Shown: positions 7,578-13,554 of the stretch, piece by piece
How positions within the stretch are numbered: the first letter of the stretch is position 1
How the letters are laid out: each line of letters starts with the position of its first letter
Origin: Lysobacteraceae bacterium
GTDB taxonomy: Bacteria > Pseudomonadota > Gammaproteobacteria > Xanthomonadales > Xanthomonadaceae
NCBI GenBank assembly: GCA_017990865.1
Contig: JAGNNB010000033.1
Location: forward strand, 1 to 13,554
Reading direction: 5' to 3'
DNA length: 13,554 bases
Notes under the pieces: model-generated
What the model was told of the DNA's origin: nothing
Seen by the model: the letters and a program-made list of their open reading frames with translations, nothing else
Databases searched by the model: none
Position numbers and translations under genes: made by a program

Positions 7578-7604
7578 AAAAAAGCCGCCTCGCGGCAGCT
7601 TTTT
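7578..7604 (-). terminator. Intrinsic terminator of tRNA-Pro
   Basis: On the minus strand, 16 bases after the CCA end, AAAAA then GCTGCC, loop GCGA, GGCGGC and TTTTTT form a classic factor-independent terminator (six pairs including one G-U). The opposite strand also has a T-run, so it may stop plus-strand transcription as well. Confidence 0.8.
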
Positions 7605-7619
7605 CAATTAAGGATCAAT

Positions 7620-7696
<77 letters not shown>

Positions 7697-7711
7697 ACAT
7701 TTGAGCCGGCG

Positions 7712-7741
7712 ATTGTAATGACTCCGGCCCCCCGCAGGCAA
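7712..7741 (-). promoter_or_regulatory. Probable promoter of tRNA-Pro
   Basis: On the minus strand TACAAT (7712-7717) lies 15 nt upstream of the first tRNA base. It is preceded at 18 nt by TTGCCT (7736-7741), a moderate -35. A GC-rich stretch follows the -10. The fit to sigma70 is reasonable but untested. Confidence 0.55.
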
Positions 7742-7757
7742 GCCCGGGCGGGTCGGT

Positions 7758-7797
7758 GGGGTGGGGGGAGGCGTCCGGGCCGGGCCGTCGGGGCGGG
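7758..7797 (+). other. G-rich tract with G-quadruplex potential upstream of hisS
   Basis: Runs of three or more G on the plus strand fall at 7758-7761, 7763-7768, 7777-7779, 7782-7784, 7790-7793 and 7795-7797, with loops of 1-8 bases. This satisfies the usual four-run quadruplex pattern. It lies between the tRNA-Pro promoter and hisS, just upstream of a possible hisS -10. Confidence 0.4.
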
Positions 7798-7804
7798 CAG
7801 CGGC

Positions 7805-7810
7805 TACACT
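7805..7810 (+). promoter_or_regulatory. Possible -10 element for hisS
   Basis: GGCTACACTTAG contains TACACT at 7805-7810, a fair sigma70 -10. A start site near 7817 would give a short leader before the hisS ribosome binding site. No good -35 is visible at the right distance; the region upstream is the G-rich tract. Confidence 0.3.
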
Positions 7811-7842
7811 TAGCGGCCTCTGCCGTACCCCCGGAGTTTCGC

Positions 7843-9228
7843 TTGATCAAGCCGCGTACCCCACCCGGCGTCCTCGAACTGCTGCCGCGCGATCAGATCG
7901 CGTTCCAGCGCATGCTCGACACCATCCGCCGCACCTTCGAGCGCTACGGCTTTCTGCCGGTGGAAACGCCGGTGATGGAGCTGTCCGAGGTGCTGCTGAC
8001 CAAATCCGGCGGCGAGACCGAGCGGCAGGTGTACTTCGTGCAGTCCACCGGGTCTCTGGAGAAGTCCGGGGAGGGCTTGCCCGAGCTCGCCCTGCGCTTC
8101 GACCTCACCGTGCCGCTGGCCCGCTACGTGGCCGAGCACGAGCACGACCTGGCGTTCCCATTCCGTCGCTACCAGATGCAGCGCGTGTACCGCGGCGAGC
8201 GCGCCCAGCGCGGCCGGTTTCGCGAGTTCTACCAGTGCGATATCGACGTGATCGGCAAGGACGCGCTGTCCACCCGTCACGATGCCGAGATTCCGGCGGT
8301 GATCGCGTCGGTGTTCGAATCGCTGGCGATCGGCGAGTTCACCATCCAGTTCAACCATCGCAAGCTGTTGCGCGGGTTCTTCGAGGGCCAGGGCATCGCC
8401 GAGGGCGAGCGTCAGGCGGCGGTGCTGCGCGAAATCGACAAACTCGACAAGCGCGGCGAAGCGGCCGTGCGCGAGACGCTGATCGGCGAGTGCTTCGCGC
8501 TGGCGCCCGAGGCCGCGGACACGCTGCTGGCGTTCTCGCGGGTGCGTGCGGTCGGGCACGACGCCGCGCAGGCGGCGCTCGATGCGCTGGGCGACGGTTC
8601 GCCGCTGTTCGAGGAAGGCCGCGCCGAGCTGCGCGAAGTGCTGCGTCAATTGCGCGCGTTGGGCGTGGCCGACAACCGTTTCGCGCTGAATCTGTCGATC
8701 GCGCGTGGCTTGGATTACTACACCGGCATCGTTTACGAAACCACGCTGAACGCGCACCCCGAGATCGGCTCGATCTGTTCCGGTGGCCGTTACGAGAATC
8801 TCGCCAGCCACTACACGAAATCGAAATTGCCGGGCGTCGGCATTTCGATCGGTTTGACGCGTTTGTTCTGGCAATTGCGCGAAGCGGGACTCGTCGGCAC
8901 CGCCGACAGCTCGGTCGATGTCCTGGTCTCGTTGATGGACGACGGCGGCCTCGAAAGCGCCTTGGCGCTGTCGCAGCGGCTGCGCGCGGCGGGTTTGAAT
9001 GTCGAAACCCAGCTCGAACCGCGCAAGCTGAAGAAGCAGCTCGAATACGCCAACCGTGCCGGCATCCGCTTTATGGTGATTCGCGGCGAAGACGAAGCCG
9101 CGCGCGGCGTGGTGGCGGTGAAGGATCTGCGTCGAGGTGAGCAATTCGAAGTCACCGAGGCCGAAGTCGGTCGTGCGCTGCTGGTCGAGCGCGAACAGTG
9201 GCGCGCGTTGCCGACGACCGGCGTGTGA
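7843..9228 (+). CDS. hisS: Histidyl-tRNA synthetase
   Basis: A 461-aa class II aminoacyl-tRNA synthetase that charges tRNA-His with histidine in the cytoplasm. The N-terminus [19 protein letters not shown] contains the PxG lead-in to motif 1. Motif 2 includes [20 protein letters not shown] (residues about 115-134). The histidine-specific motif is [14 protein letters not shown] (287-300), and motif 3 is [11 protein letters not shown] (331-341). The last 100 residues form the anticodon-binding domain ([12 protein letters not shown] onward). The start is TTG at 7843, with GGAG at 7833-7836, six bases upstream. An ATG at 7756 in frame would add 29 residues encoded by the G-rich leader that do not look like protein. 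[10 protein letters not shown] is the eukaryote-like form of motif 2; E. coli HisS has RFHQLGCEVFG-type sequence there. A small membrane protein gene follows directly. Confidence 0.95.
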   Translation: MIKPRTPPGVLELLPRDQIAFQRMLDTIRRTFERYGFLPVETPVMELSEVLLTKSGGETERQVYFVQSTGSLEKSGEGLPELALRFDLTVPLARYVAEHEHDLAFPFRRYQMQRVYRGERAQRGRFREFYQCDIDVIGKDALSTRHDAEIPAVIASVFESLAIGEFTIQFNHRKLLRGFFEGQGIAEGERQAAVLREIDKLDKRGEAAVRETLIGECFALAPEAADTLLAFSRVRAVGHDAAQAALDALGDGSPLFEEGRAELREVLRQLRALGVADNRFALNLSIARGLDYYTGIVYETTLNAHPEIGSICSGGRYENLASHYTKSKLPGVGISIGLTRLFWQLREAGLVGTADSSVDVLVSLMDDGGLESALALSQRLRAAGLNVETQLEPRKLKKQLEYANRAGIRFMVIRGEDEAARGVVAVKDLRRGEQFEVTEAEVGRALLVEREQWRALPTTGV

Positions 9229-9236
9229 AGTCGACG

Positions 9237-9572
9237 ATGACGCAGAGGCCGCTTGTTTTGCGGGTGCTGTCGTCATTGCTGCATCATCTGCTGGTGCCTT
9301 GGTGCATCTCGGCGGTGTTTCTCGTCGTGGCGGTGACCGCATCGAGTCTGATCGGCATGGTGCTCGCGACGGTGCTGGCGCCGTTGTTGATGTCGGTGGG
9401 CAAGGGCGTCTACGGCATGGGCGGCGGGCTGTTGGCGGTGTCGTCGGGCTGGATCGCCCTGTGGTTATTGTTTCTTCTGGCCGCCAAGAACCGACGCGGT
9501 TCTGCGCCGGCCGCGAACGATGCGATGGAGTCCGCGAACTCCGATCGCGAAGAATTTGGAGTGCATTCGTGA
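9237..9572 (+). CDS. Small membrane protein of unknown function
   Basis: A 111-aa protein I do not recognise. Residues 18-52 and 58-83 are strongly hydrophobic, enough for two or three membrane segments. A short basic and His-containing N-terminus (RPLVLRVLSSLLHH) precedes them, and a hydrophilic, acidic tail (ANDAMESANSDREE) follows. The ATG at 9237 is eight bases after the hisS stop. A GTG at 9225 overlapping the hisS stop (GTGTGA) is an alternative that would add four residues; neither has a clear ribosome binding site. The stop overlaps the hutH start in GTGA (9569-9572), so the gene is almost certainly cotranscribed with hutH. It may be an inner-membrane helper, but nothing in the sequence assigns a role. 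Confidence 0.75.
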   Translation: MTQRPLVLRVLSSLLHHLLVPWCISAVFLVVAVTASSLIGMVLATVLAPLLMSVGKGVYGMGGGLLAVSSGWIALWLLFLLAAKNRRGSAPAANDAMESANSDREEFGVHS

Positions 9573-11464
9573 AACCGATTCGCCTCGACGGCCGTTCCCT
9601 CACTCGCACGCAGTTGGTCGAAGTGGCCTACGGCGCGCAGGTCATGCTCGACGAAGGCGCGCTGCGCAACGTCGCGCACGCCGCCGCGTTCCTCGCCGAA
9701 CAGGCGCGCCGCGAAGAACCCATTTACGGCGTGTCCACCGGCTTCGGCAGCAACGCCGACAAGTTGCTCGGCGCGCATCCGCTGCGCGACGAATTGCCGG
9801 GCGCCGCGCCGTCCGGGCGCTCGCTGCATGCGGAATTGCAGCGCAATCTCATCATCTCGCATGCCGTCTGCGTCGGCGAGCCGTTCTCCGCCGACGTGGT
9901 GCGTGCGATGTTGTGCATACGCATCAACACGCTGCTGCGCGGGCATTCCGGCGTGCGCAAGGAAACGTTGCAAGCGCTCACCGCGATGCTCAACGCGGGC
10001 GTGGTGCCGGTGGTGCCGCAGCTCGGTTCGGTCGGTGCCTCGGGCGATTTGGCGCCGCTGTCGCATTTGGCCATCGTGCTGTTGGGCGGTGGTGAAGCGT
10101 TCTACGACGGCGAGCGCGTGCCCGGCGATGAAGCGCTGCGTCGCGCGGGTTTGGCGCCGATCGAGTTGTCGTACAAAGAAGGTCTCGCGCTGAACAACGG
10201 CACCGCGCAGATGCTGGCTTGCGGTGTACTCGCGCTGCAGCGCCTCGAGGAATTGCTCGATACCGCCGATCTCGCCGCGGCGATGACCATCGACGCCTTC
10301 GCCGGCCGTCTCGGCGCGTTCGCCGAAGAAGTGCATGCGCTGCGCCCGCATCCGGGGCAAGTGACGTCCGCCGCGAATCTGCGCGGTCTGCTCGCCGGCT
10401 CCACGCTCAGCGATATTCCGTATCACCTCGTGCCGAAATTCCGGCCATGGCTGCCGAAGAGCTGGGACGATGCGGCTTCGCGCGCGCTGAGCTTCGACAT
10501 CGGCTGGGATTGGGTGCCGAGCGATCAACGCCACGGCCGCGAAAAATTCTATCGTCGCTTCAAACCGTTCCGCGGCGGCAAAAAACATCAGCCGCAGGAC
10601 AGTTACTCGCTGCGCTGCATTCCGCAGGTTCACGGCGCGGTGCGCGATGCTGTGGCGCAGGCCAAGCGCGTGTTCGAAATCGAACTCAACGCCGTGACCG
10701 ACAACCCGCTGGTGTTTCCGGACGCGCGCGCCCGTCACGTCGAAGAGCAAGTGATCTCCGCCGGCCATTTCCACGGCATGCCGCTGGCGCTGGCGATGAG
10801 TTACGTGAAAGCCGCGATTCCGGTGCTTGCGTCGATCAGCGAGCGGCGCTTGAACAAACTGGTCGATCCCGCGACCAACGACGGCTTGCCGCCGTTTTTG
10901 ATCGGTAATGAAGATGCCACCGAATCCGGTTTCATGATCGTGCAATACACCGCCGCGGCCATCGTCAACGATCTTGCGACGCGCGCGCATCCGGCATCGG
11001 TGTATTCGATTCCGACCAGTGCGAATGCAGAAGACCACGTGTCGATGGGCGCCAACGAAGCGAGGCATGTGCTGTCGATGACCGAGGATTTGCGCAAGGT
11101 GATCGGTCTGGAATTGATGACCGCCGCGCAGGCGCTGGATTTGCGTCGCGACATGATCAACGCGGCGCGCGATTTGGCCGATCGCGCCGACGCCGAAGCC
11201 TTCGCCGGTAAAGTGCAGGGCGGCCCGCTGCCGGAAGCGCCGGAACGCGCGGCGTTTATCGCCGAAGTGGAAGCCTTGCGCGCGGAATTGTCCGCCGCCG
11301 AGCCGTTCCATCCGGGCAAAGCCGTCGCCGCCGCGCATGCCGCGATCCGCGAACGCGTTCCGTTCCTGCCGCGCGACCGCGCCTTGGATATCGACCTCGC
11401 CGCGATGATGGCGCTGATGCGCGACGGCGCGGTGTTGGCGGCGGCGCATGCGATTGAGGGTTGA
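9569..11464 (+). CDS. hutH: Histidine ammonia-lyase family protein, unusually long
   Basis: A 631-aa member of the MIO-containing aromatic amino acid lyases, which deaminate L-histidine to urocanate in the first step of histidine breakdown. The catalytic Tyr is Tyr53 in YGVSTGFG. The MIO cofactor triad Ala-Ser-Gly is 157-159 in GSVGASGDLAPLSH. The substrate-selectivity pair is Ser97-His98 in NLIISHA, the histidine-type signature. QDSYSLRCIPQVHG, VTDNPLVF and AEDHVSMGANE are also present. Start is GTG at 9569, with GGAG at 9558-9561, seven bases upstream, overlapping the previous stop by 4 bp. Typical HutH has about 510 residues. The excess lies in about 15 residues after YGVSTGFG, about 50-60 at 281-341 (a Trp- and Lys/Arg-rich insert ending just before QDSYSLR), and an extended C-terminal part. 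No hutU, hutI or hutG is in the window. Histidine lyase is the best call, but an altered substrate or assembly is possible. Confidence 0.88.
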   Translation: MKPIRLDGRSLTRTQLVEVAYGAQVMLDEGALRNVAHAAAFLAEQARREEPIYGVSTGFGSNADKLLGAHPLRDELPGAAPSGRSLHAELQRNLIISHAVCVGEPFSADVVRAMLCIRINTLLRGHSGVRKETLQALTAMLNAGVVPVVPQLGSVGASGDLAPLSHLAIVLLGGGEAFYDGERVPGDEALRRAGLAPIELSYKEGLALNNGTAQMLACGVLALQRLEELLDTADLAAAMTIDAFAGRLGAFAEEVHALRPHPGQVTSAANLRGLLAGSTLSDIPYHLVPKFRPWLPKSWDDAASRALSFDIGWDWVPSDQRHGREKFYRRFKPFRGGKKHQPQDSYSLRCIPQVHGAVRDAVAQAKRVFEIELNAVTDNPLVFPDARARHVEEQVISAGHFHGMPLALAMSYVKAAIPVLASISERRLNKLVDPATNDGLPPFLIGNEDATESGFMIVQYTAAAIVNDLATRAHPASVYSIPTSANAEDHVSMGANEARHVLSMTEDLRKVIGLELMTAAQALDLRRDMINAARDLADRADAEAFAGKVQGGPLPEAPERAAFIAEVEALRAELSAAEPFHPGKAVAAAHAAIRERVPFLPRDRALDIDLAAMMALMRDGAVLAAAHAIEG

Positions 11465-11588
11465 TGCAATACGTGCGGAGCGATCGATCAATCGAACGAT
11501 GCCGCGCTTGCTGCGAACGATGTACTGCTATGCGCTAGAACTCATTCGGACGGATCGAACCGAATCGAATCGTTGCCGCTTCCGAGTC

Positions 11589-11735
11589 GTCATCCCGGCG
11601 AACGCCGGGATCCAGCTTTTTTGATAAACACGACGCGCGTTTGGTTCGCTGAAATAGCGAATTTCCGGTTGCGGAAACTACGCGGAAATGAGGTGGATTC
11701 CGCGCAAGCAGGTCCCTCGCTCCGCTCGGGATGAC
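11589..11735. repeat. MITE-like interspersed element with GTCATCCCG inverted ends
   Basis: The ends are GTCATCCCG (11589-11597) and CGGGATGAC (11727-11735), a 9-bp terminal inverted repeat bounding 147 bp. The left end continues into a perfect hairpin, ATCCCGGC-GAAC-GCCGGGAT (11592-11611). The right end contains CCTCGCTCCGCTCGGGATGA. Both end types are common interspersed motifs in proteobacterial genomes. The interior encodes nothing. No target duplication is obvious. Mobility is inferred from structure only. Confidence 0.55.
11592..11622 (+). terminator. Possible terminator downstream of hutH
   Basis: An eight-pair hairpin (ATCCCGGC/GCCGGGAT, loop GAAC) is followed after five bases by TTTTTT. 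It belongs to the interspersed repeat but could end transcription of the hisS-hutH cluster. Confidence 0.4.
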
Positions 11736-11798
11736 ATCCGTTTGGGAAGACAGTCGTTTTTCCCCGGAACACCTTCAGTTCGGGCGCGGGCGATGCGG

Positions 11799-12368
11799 CT
11801 AATGATCTGCAGGTGCTGCTTCCCGCATCTGCTCGCAAAAGCTCAACCAATCCTCGTCGCCGATAAAGTTGCTGGCCAGCACTTTGTTTTCGTGATCGAC
11901 GAAAATATAGAACGGCGCCGAATTGCGCGGGTTGAGCGCCTGCTGGGCCGCGCCGCTGACCAGCACGACGTGAACGAGCAGCGGCGAATCCTTCAGAAAT
12001 TCGCGTATGCGGCGTTTAGAAATCGAGGCGATGACGCGAATACCGACATCGGCGGCGCGCATGGCCGGGTACATCGCCGAAATCTCCTTCACGCGCGCCT
12101 GGCAGTCCTTGCATTCGGGCGCGAAGAACAGCAGCACCGAGGCTTGGCCGAGGAATTCCTGCGAACGCAGGTGGCGACCGTCGCTGAACGCGCGCCCGGA
12201 GAAGGCGGGCAACGGCTGGCCGATCGGTAGCGTCGTCGATGTTTTGAGGTATTCGTTGTCGCCGACGATGCGCGTCAGCCGTAAGGTCAGAAACAGATTG
12301 AACGCGACCGAGATCGCGAGGATCGCGAGAATGATGCTTGCGGGGCCGTCGATCATGCCGTTGTTCAT
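11799..12368 (-). CDS. MauD-like membrane-anchored thioredoxin-fold protein
   Basis: A 189-aa protein with an N-terminal membrane anchor (about residues 9-28) and a periplasm-facing thioredoxin-like domain. The redox motif is Cys86-Lys-Asp-Cys89 in LLFFAPECKDCQ. Pro152 in SAPFYIFVD fits the cis-proline loop, and VIASISKRRIREFL resembles the middle of redoxin/TlpA-type folds. The closest role I know is MauD, the methylamine dehydrogenase accessory protein, which acts with MauE in disulfide formation or maturation. The pairing with the MauE-like gene supports this, but there is no dehydrogenase gene in the window. ATG at 12368 lies five bases after the upstream stop; GAGG at 12372-12375 is very close to it. 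A second in-frame ATG four codons in is possible. Last gene of the operon, convergent with hutH. Confidence 0.8.
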   Translation of the reverse strand: MNNGMIDGPASIILAILAISVAFNLFLTLRLTRIVGDNEYLKTSTTLPIGQPLPAFSGRAFSDGRHLRSQEFLGQASVLLFFAPECKDCQARVKEISAMYPAMRAADVGIRVIASISKRRIREFLKDSPLLVHVVLVSGAAQQALNPRNSAPFYIFVDHENKVLASNFIGDEDWLSFCEQMREAAPADH

Positions 12369-12373
12369 AGGCC

Positions 12374-12931
12374 TCAACGCTCGCTCCGAATGCGCAACAG
12401 CAAGATGATGTCCTGCAGCGACGCGACGAACAGGAAGGCGATCAGGCCGCAGACGACGAGCGCCACCGATACGCCGATCGGCCGGGTCGCGAACGCGGCG
12501 AGCGCATCGCCCTCGGAAGCGCCGCGCCAGGCCGCGGCCGCTGCGGCCGTCAACAGCAGATTGCGCGTGAGGTCGTAGCCGTTCATGCGATGCCCGGAGG
12601 CGGCGCCGAAGCAACTGCACACTAAGCCGCGATCGAAGAGGACCGACCACGCCACCACCAGAGTGAATATCGTCATCAGCGCGAATGCCGCGAGCGACGC
12701 AGCGCGGCTCATTTCGCCGCCGAAGATCATGACGATGGCGATGATCGCCTCCGCGAGCACGATGGCGCTCGCCAGCGTCATAGCCGCGCCGCCGCGCAGG
12801 CGCGAAAACGAGCGTTCCAGATCGCGCGCGAAGCCGCGCAGATCGCGTCCTTTCGCGATCGCCGCGACGATCAACGCGATCGCCACCAGCGCGCGGCCGA
12901 CATCGGCGAGCGTGCGCAGTTCCTCGCTCAT
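12374..12931 (-). CDS. MauE/DoxX-like integral membrane protein
   Basis: A 185-aa protein with about four or five hydrophobic helices: near 11-27, 50-71, 77-99, 121-136 and 153-179. A CSC motif (Cys105, Cys107) lies in DRGLVCSCFGAASGHR after the third helix. This layout, with the CxCFG loop, is that of MauE-type proteins (MauE/DoxX superfamily), thought to work with a thioredoxin-like partner in electron or disulfide transfer across the membrane. The start ATG overlaps the TGA of the upstream protease gene (ATGA, 12928-12931), and the MauD-like gene follows after five bases, so the three genes form one operon. No substrate protein of the Mau type is visible. Function is inferred from fold and neighbours. 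Confidence 0.78.
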   Translation of the reverse strand: MSEELRTLADVGRALVAIALIVAAIAKGRDLRGFARDLERSFSRLRGGAAMTLASAIVLAEAIIAIVMIFGGEMSRAASLAAFALMTIFTLVVAWSVLFDRGLVCSCFGAASGHRMNGYDLTRNLLLTAAAAAAWRGASEGDALAAFATRPIGVSVALVVCGLIAFLFVASLQDIILLLRIRSER

Positions 12932-13554
12932 GCCGATTCGGGCGTCTCCCATACGCCCGACGGCCGTTCGCGGCTGCGGCGACGAACGCGCACCGCGTCC
13001 GGCGTCGCGATCAATGCGTCGCGCCAATCGCCTTGCAGCGATTCGCGCGATTCGGGGCCGATCAGACGGCGAATATCGCAGGCGATGTCCCAGGCGATGG
13101 CTTCGAGCGCTGCGTCGCGAACGACCGGCAAACCGAGCGCGAGCATGTCCTCGCCGGTCAGCGCGAACTGATGCGAGTGGAAGTCGTACAGCAGTTTGCG
13201 CACGACCGCCGCGTGCGCTTCCGCGGGTTCGGACGGCGAACGACGCGCCAGCAGTTCTTGCCCGATCGCTTCCATCTCCAGGGTGGCGCGATAGAACGAG
13301 GTGAGCGTGGTCGGAAAAATGTTGTCGCACAGCAGCGGCAGCGCCTTCGTCGCCGCGTCTTCGGCGCCGTAACCGAACCAATCCCGGCTCATCGCCGCGA
13401 ACAGGCGGATATCTTGCGCGGACAACGCGCCGGGGCCGCTTTGCCCTTCGGCGGCATTGAGGTGCGGATCGATCGGCGTGAACACGGCCAGCGGTCCGGC
13501 GACGATCTCGTGCGCGGCCAGCGCCATCAGCGTGCCCGAGGATTCGCAGGAGTG
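12928..13554 (-). CDS. SDH-family Clp-fold serine protease (5' end outside the window)
   Basis: The frame is open from the right edge of the window to TGA at 12928-12930, giving 208 residues of a longer protein. The first visible residues, HSCESSGTLMALAAHEIVAG, followed by PIDPHL, match the region around the catalytic Ser of serine dehydrogenase proteinase (SDH)/SppA-like Clp-fold proteases, where the family reads like SAGTLIALAADEIVMGP with GPIDP. The first Ser of ESSG aligns with the nucleophile. DFHSHQFALTGEDMLALGLP matches the later HDYPIT-EA-LGL block. Starting at the Met at 13527 would remove the nucleophile, so that is not the true start. The C-terminus is Arg-rich (VRVRRRSRERP). It overlaps the MauE-like gene by 4 bp. 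A role in cutting a peptide or a membrane protein made by the same operon is plausible but unproven. Confidence 0.72.
   Translation of the reverse strand, partial: HSCESSGTLMALAAHEIVAGPLAVFTPIDPHLNAAEGQSGPGALSAQDIRLFAAMSRDWFGYGAEDAATKALPLLCDNIFPTTLTSFYRATLEMEAIGQELLARRSPSEPAEAHAAVVRKLLYDFHSHQFALTGEDMLALGLPVVRDAALEAIAWDIACDIRRLIGPESRESLQGDWRDALIATPDAVRVRRRSRERPSGVWETPESA

Larger units (their letters stand above)
7023..7619 (-). repeat. Tandem array of about four 150-bp units, each beginning with a tRNA-Pro 3' end
   Basis: Copies of the 3' end of the adjacent tRNA-Pro gene begin at 7468, 7322, 7172 and 7023, spaced 152, 146, 150 and 149 bases from one to the next, counting from the intact tRNA end at 7620. 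Each unit holds, in plus-strand order, the tRNA-end copy (about 25 bases including the encoded CCA), a purine-rich segment, a GC hairpin with core GCCGCGCGGGCGGCC, and an A-tract plus GCCGCC-like hairpin related to the tRNA terminator. The two copies nearest the tRNA match its 3' end almost exactly. The third has an insertion and substitutions, and the fourth is more diverged. This is the pattern of serial duplication next to a tRNA gene, with older copies farther away. A comparable known case is the E. coli tyrT terminal repeat (rtT RNA), which also repeats the tRNA 3' end. Plus-strand ORFs through the array ([14 protein letters not shown] peptides) are artefacts of the repeat. Confidence 0.85.
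7468..7619 (-). repeat. Repeat unit 1 (next to the tRNA gene)
   Basis: It begins with a near-exact copy of the tRNA-Pro 3' end. The GC hairpin is at 7527-7542. It contains the hairpin that also serves as terminator of the intact tRNA gene (7578-7604). Confidence 0.8.
11465..11798. other. Intergenic region between hutH and the convergent operon
   Basis: No credible gene. A minus-strand ORF through it (reading CHPERSEGPA) is the familiar false translation of an interspersed repeat. The first 120 bases hold only loosely repeated ATCGAA/TCGAAC words. The repeat at 11589-11735 fills most of the rest, and 11736-11798 shows nothing I can name. Confidence 0.6.

Noticed and set aside
7084..7611. Plus-strand ORF reading [14 protein letters not shown] repeats across the tRNA-end array
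   Set aside because: It is a translation of the antisense of tRNA-Pro 3' ends and spacer. This peptide type is a well-known false annotation.
7023..7619. CRISPR array
   Set aside because: Units of about 150 bp made of tRNA ends and hairpins, with diverging repeats and no 25-37-base repeat/spacer pattern or cas genes.
7756..7842. Upstream ATG extension of hisS
   Set aside because: The added 29 residues come from the G-rich leader. The TTG at 7843 has a well-placed GGAG and gives the family's usual N-terminus.
9137..9568. Upstream extension of the hutH reading frame
   Set aside because: It runs through hisS and the small membrane protein gene in another frame. The GTG at 9569 has an SD and a GTGA overlap.
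7810..9609. Long minus-strand ORF opposite hisS
   Set aside because: A shadow of hisS in GC-rich DNA. No ribosome binding site or protein-like composition.
9410..11491. 693-codon minus-strand ORF opposite hutH
   Set aside because: Low-complexity Arg/His/Gln-rich shadow of a gene with clear lyase motifs on the other strand.
11590..11850. Minus-strand ORF containing CHPERSEG
   Set aside because: This sequence is the usual false translation of a common intergenic repeat, and its 5' part overlaps the end of the MauD-like gene.
11799..12650. Longer start for the MauD-like gene
   Set aside because: The extra 94 residues are Arg-rich and overlap the MauE-like gene in another frame. The ATG at 12368 begins directly before the membrane anchor.

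Overview
The window is most likely chromosomal DNA of a high-GC gammaproteobacterium, probably of the Xanthomonadales/Lysobacterales. This is inferred from strongly GC-rich coding DNA, a proB-proA pair, a eukaryote-like histidyl-tRNA synthetase, and an intergenic GTCATCCCG-type repeat. The genus cannot be fixed from the sequence.

Left (1-1380): the 3' end of proB (glutamate 5-kinase) overlaps a complete proA by 8 bp. This is the core of proline biosynthesis.

Accessory islet (about 1400-7600): this part is visibly poorer in GC than its flanks. On the minus strand it holds a 71-codon ORF with a very good ribosome binding site (6680-6895). Its stop overlaps the start of one giant gene (1528-6687, 1719 codons). 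The giant protein strings together a GT2 glycosyltransferase, a second GT-A-like domain with an LDDDM motif, a kinase-like domain whose catalytic Asp appears to be Asn, a class I SAM methyltransferase, a third GT-A-like domain with DLD, and a C-terminal GT2 domain. I recognise no named system with this layout. It is the best candidate here for an undescribed polymer- or peptide-modifying machine. Between it and tRNA-Pro(CGG) lie four roughly 150-bp tandem units. Each starts with a copy of the tRNA 3' end and carries a conserved GC-rich hairpin and a terminator-like hairpin, and the copies decay with distance from the intact tRNA gene. The arrangement resembles the tyrT terminal repeats of E. 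coli.

Centre (7700-11464, plus strand): hisS, a small two-hydrophobic-segment membrane protein, and an unusually long histidine ammonia-lyase (631 aa) form a tight cluster. The last two overlap at GTGA.

Right (11465-13554): an intergenic region with a MITE-like repeat is followed by a minus-strand operon. It encodes a Clp-fold SDH-type serine protease (cut by the window edge), a MauE-like membrane protein and a MauD-like membrane-anchored thioredoxin-fold protein. They are overlapping or a few bases apart. The set looks like maturation or redox machinery for a substrate encoded beyond the window.
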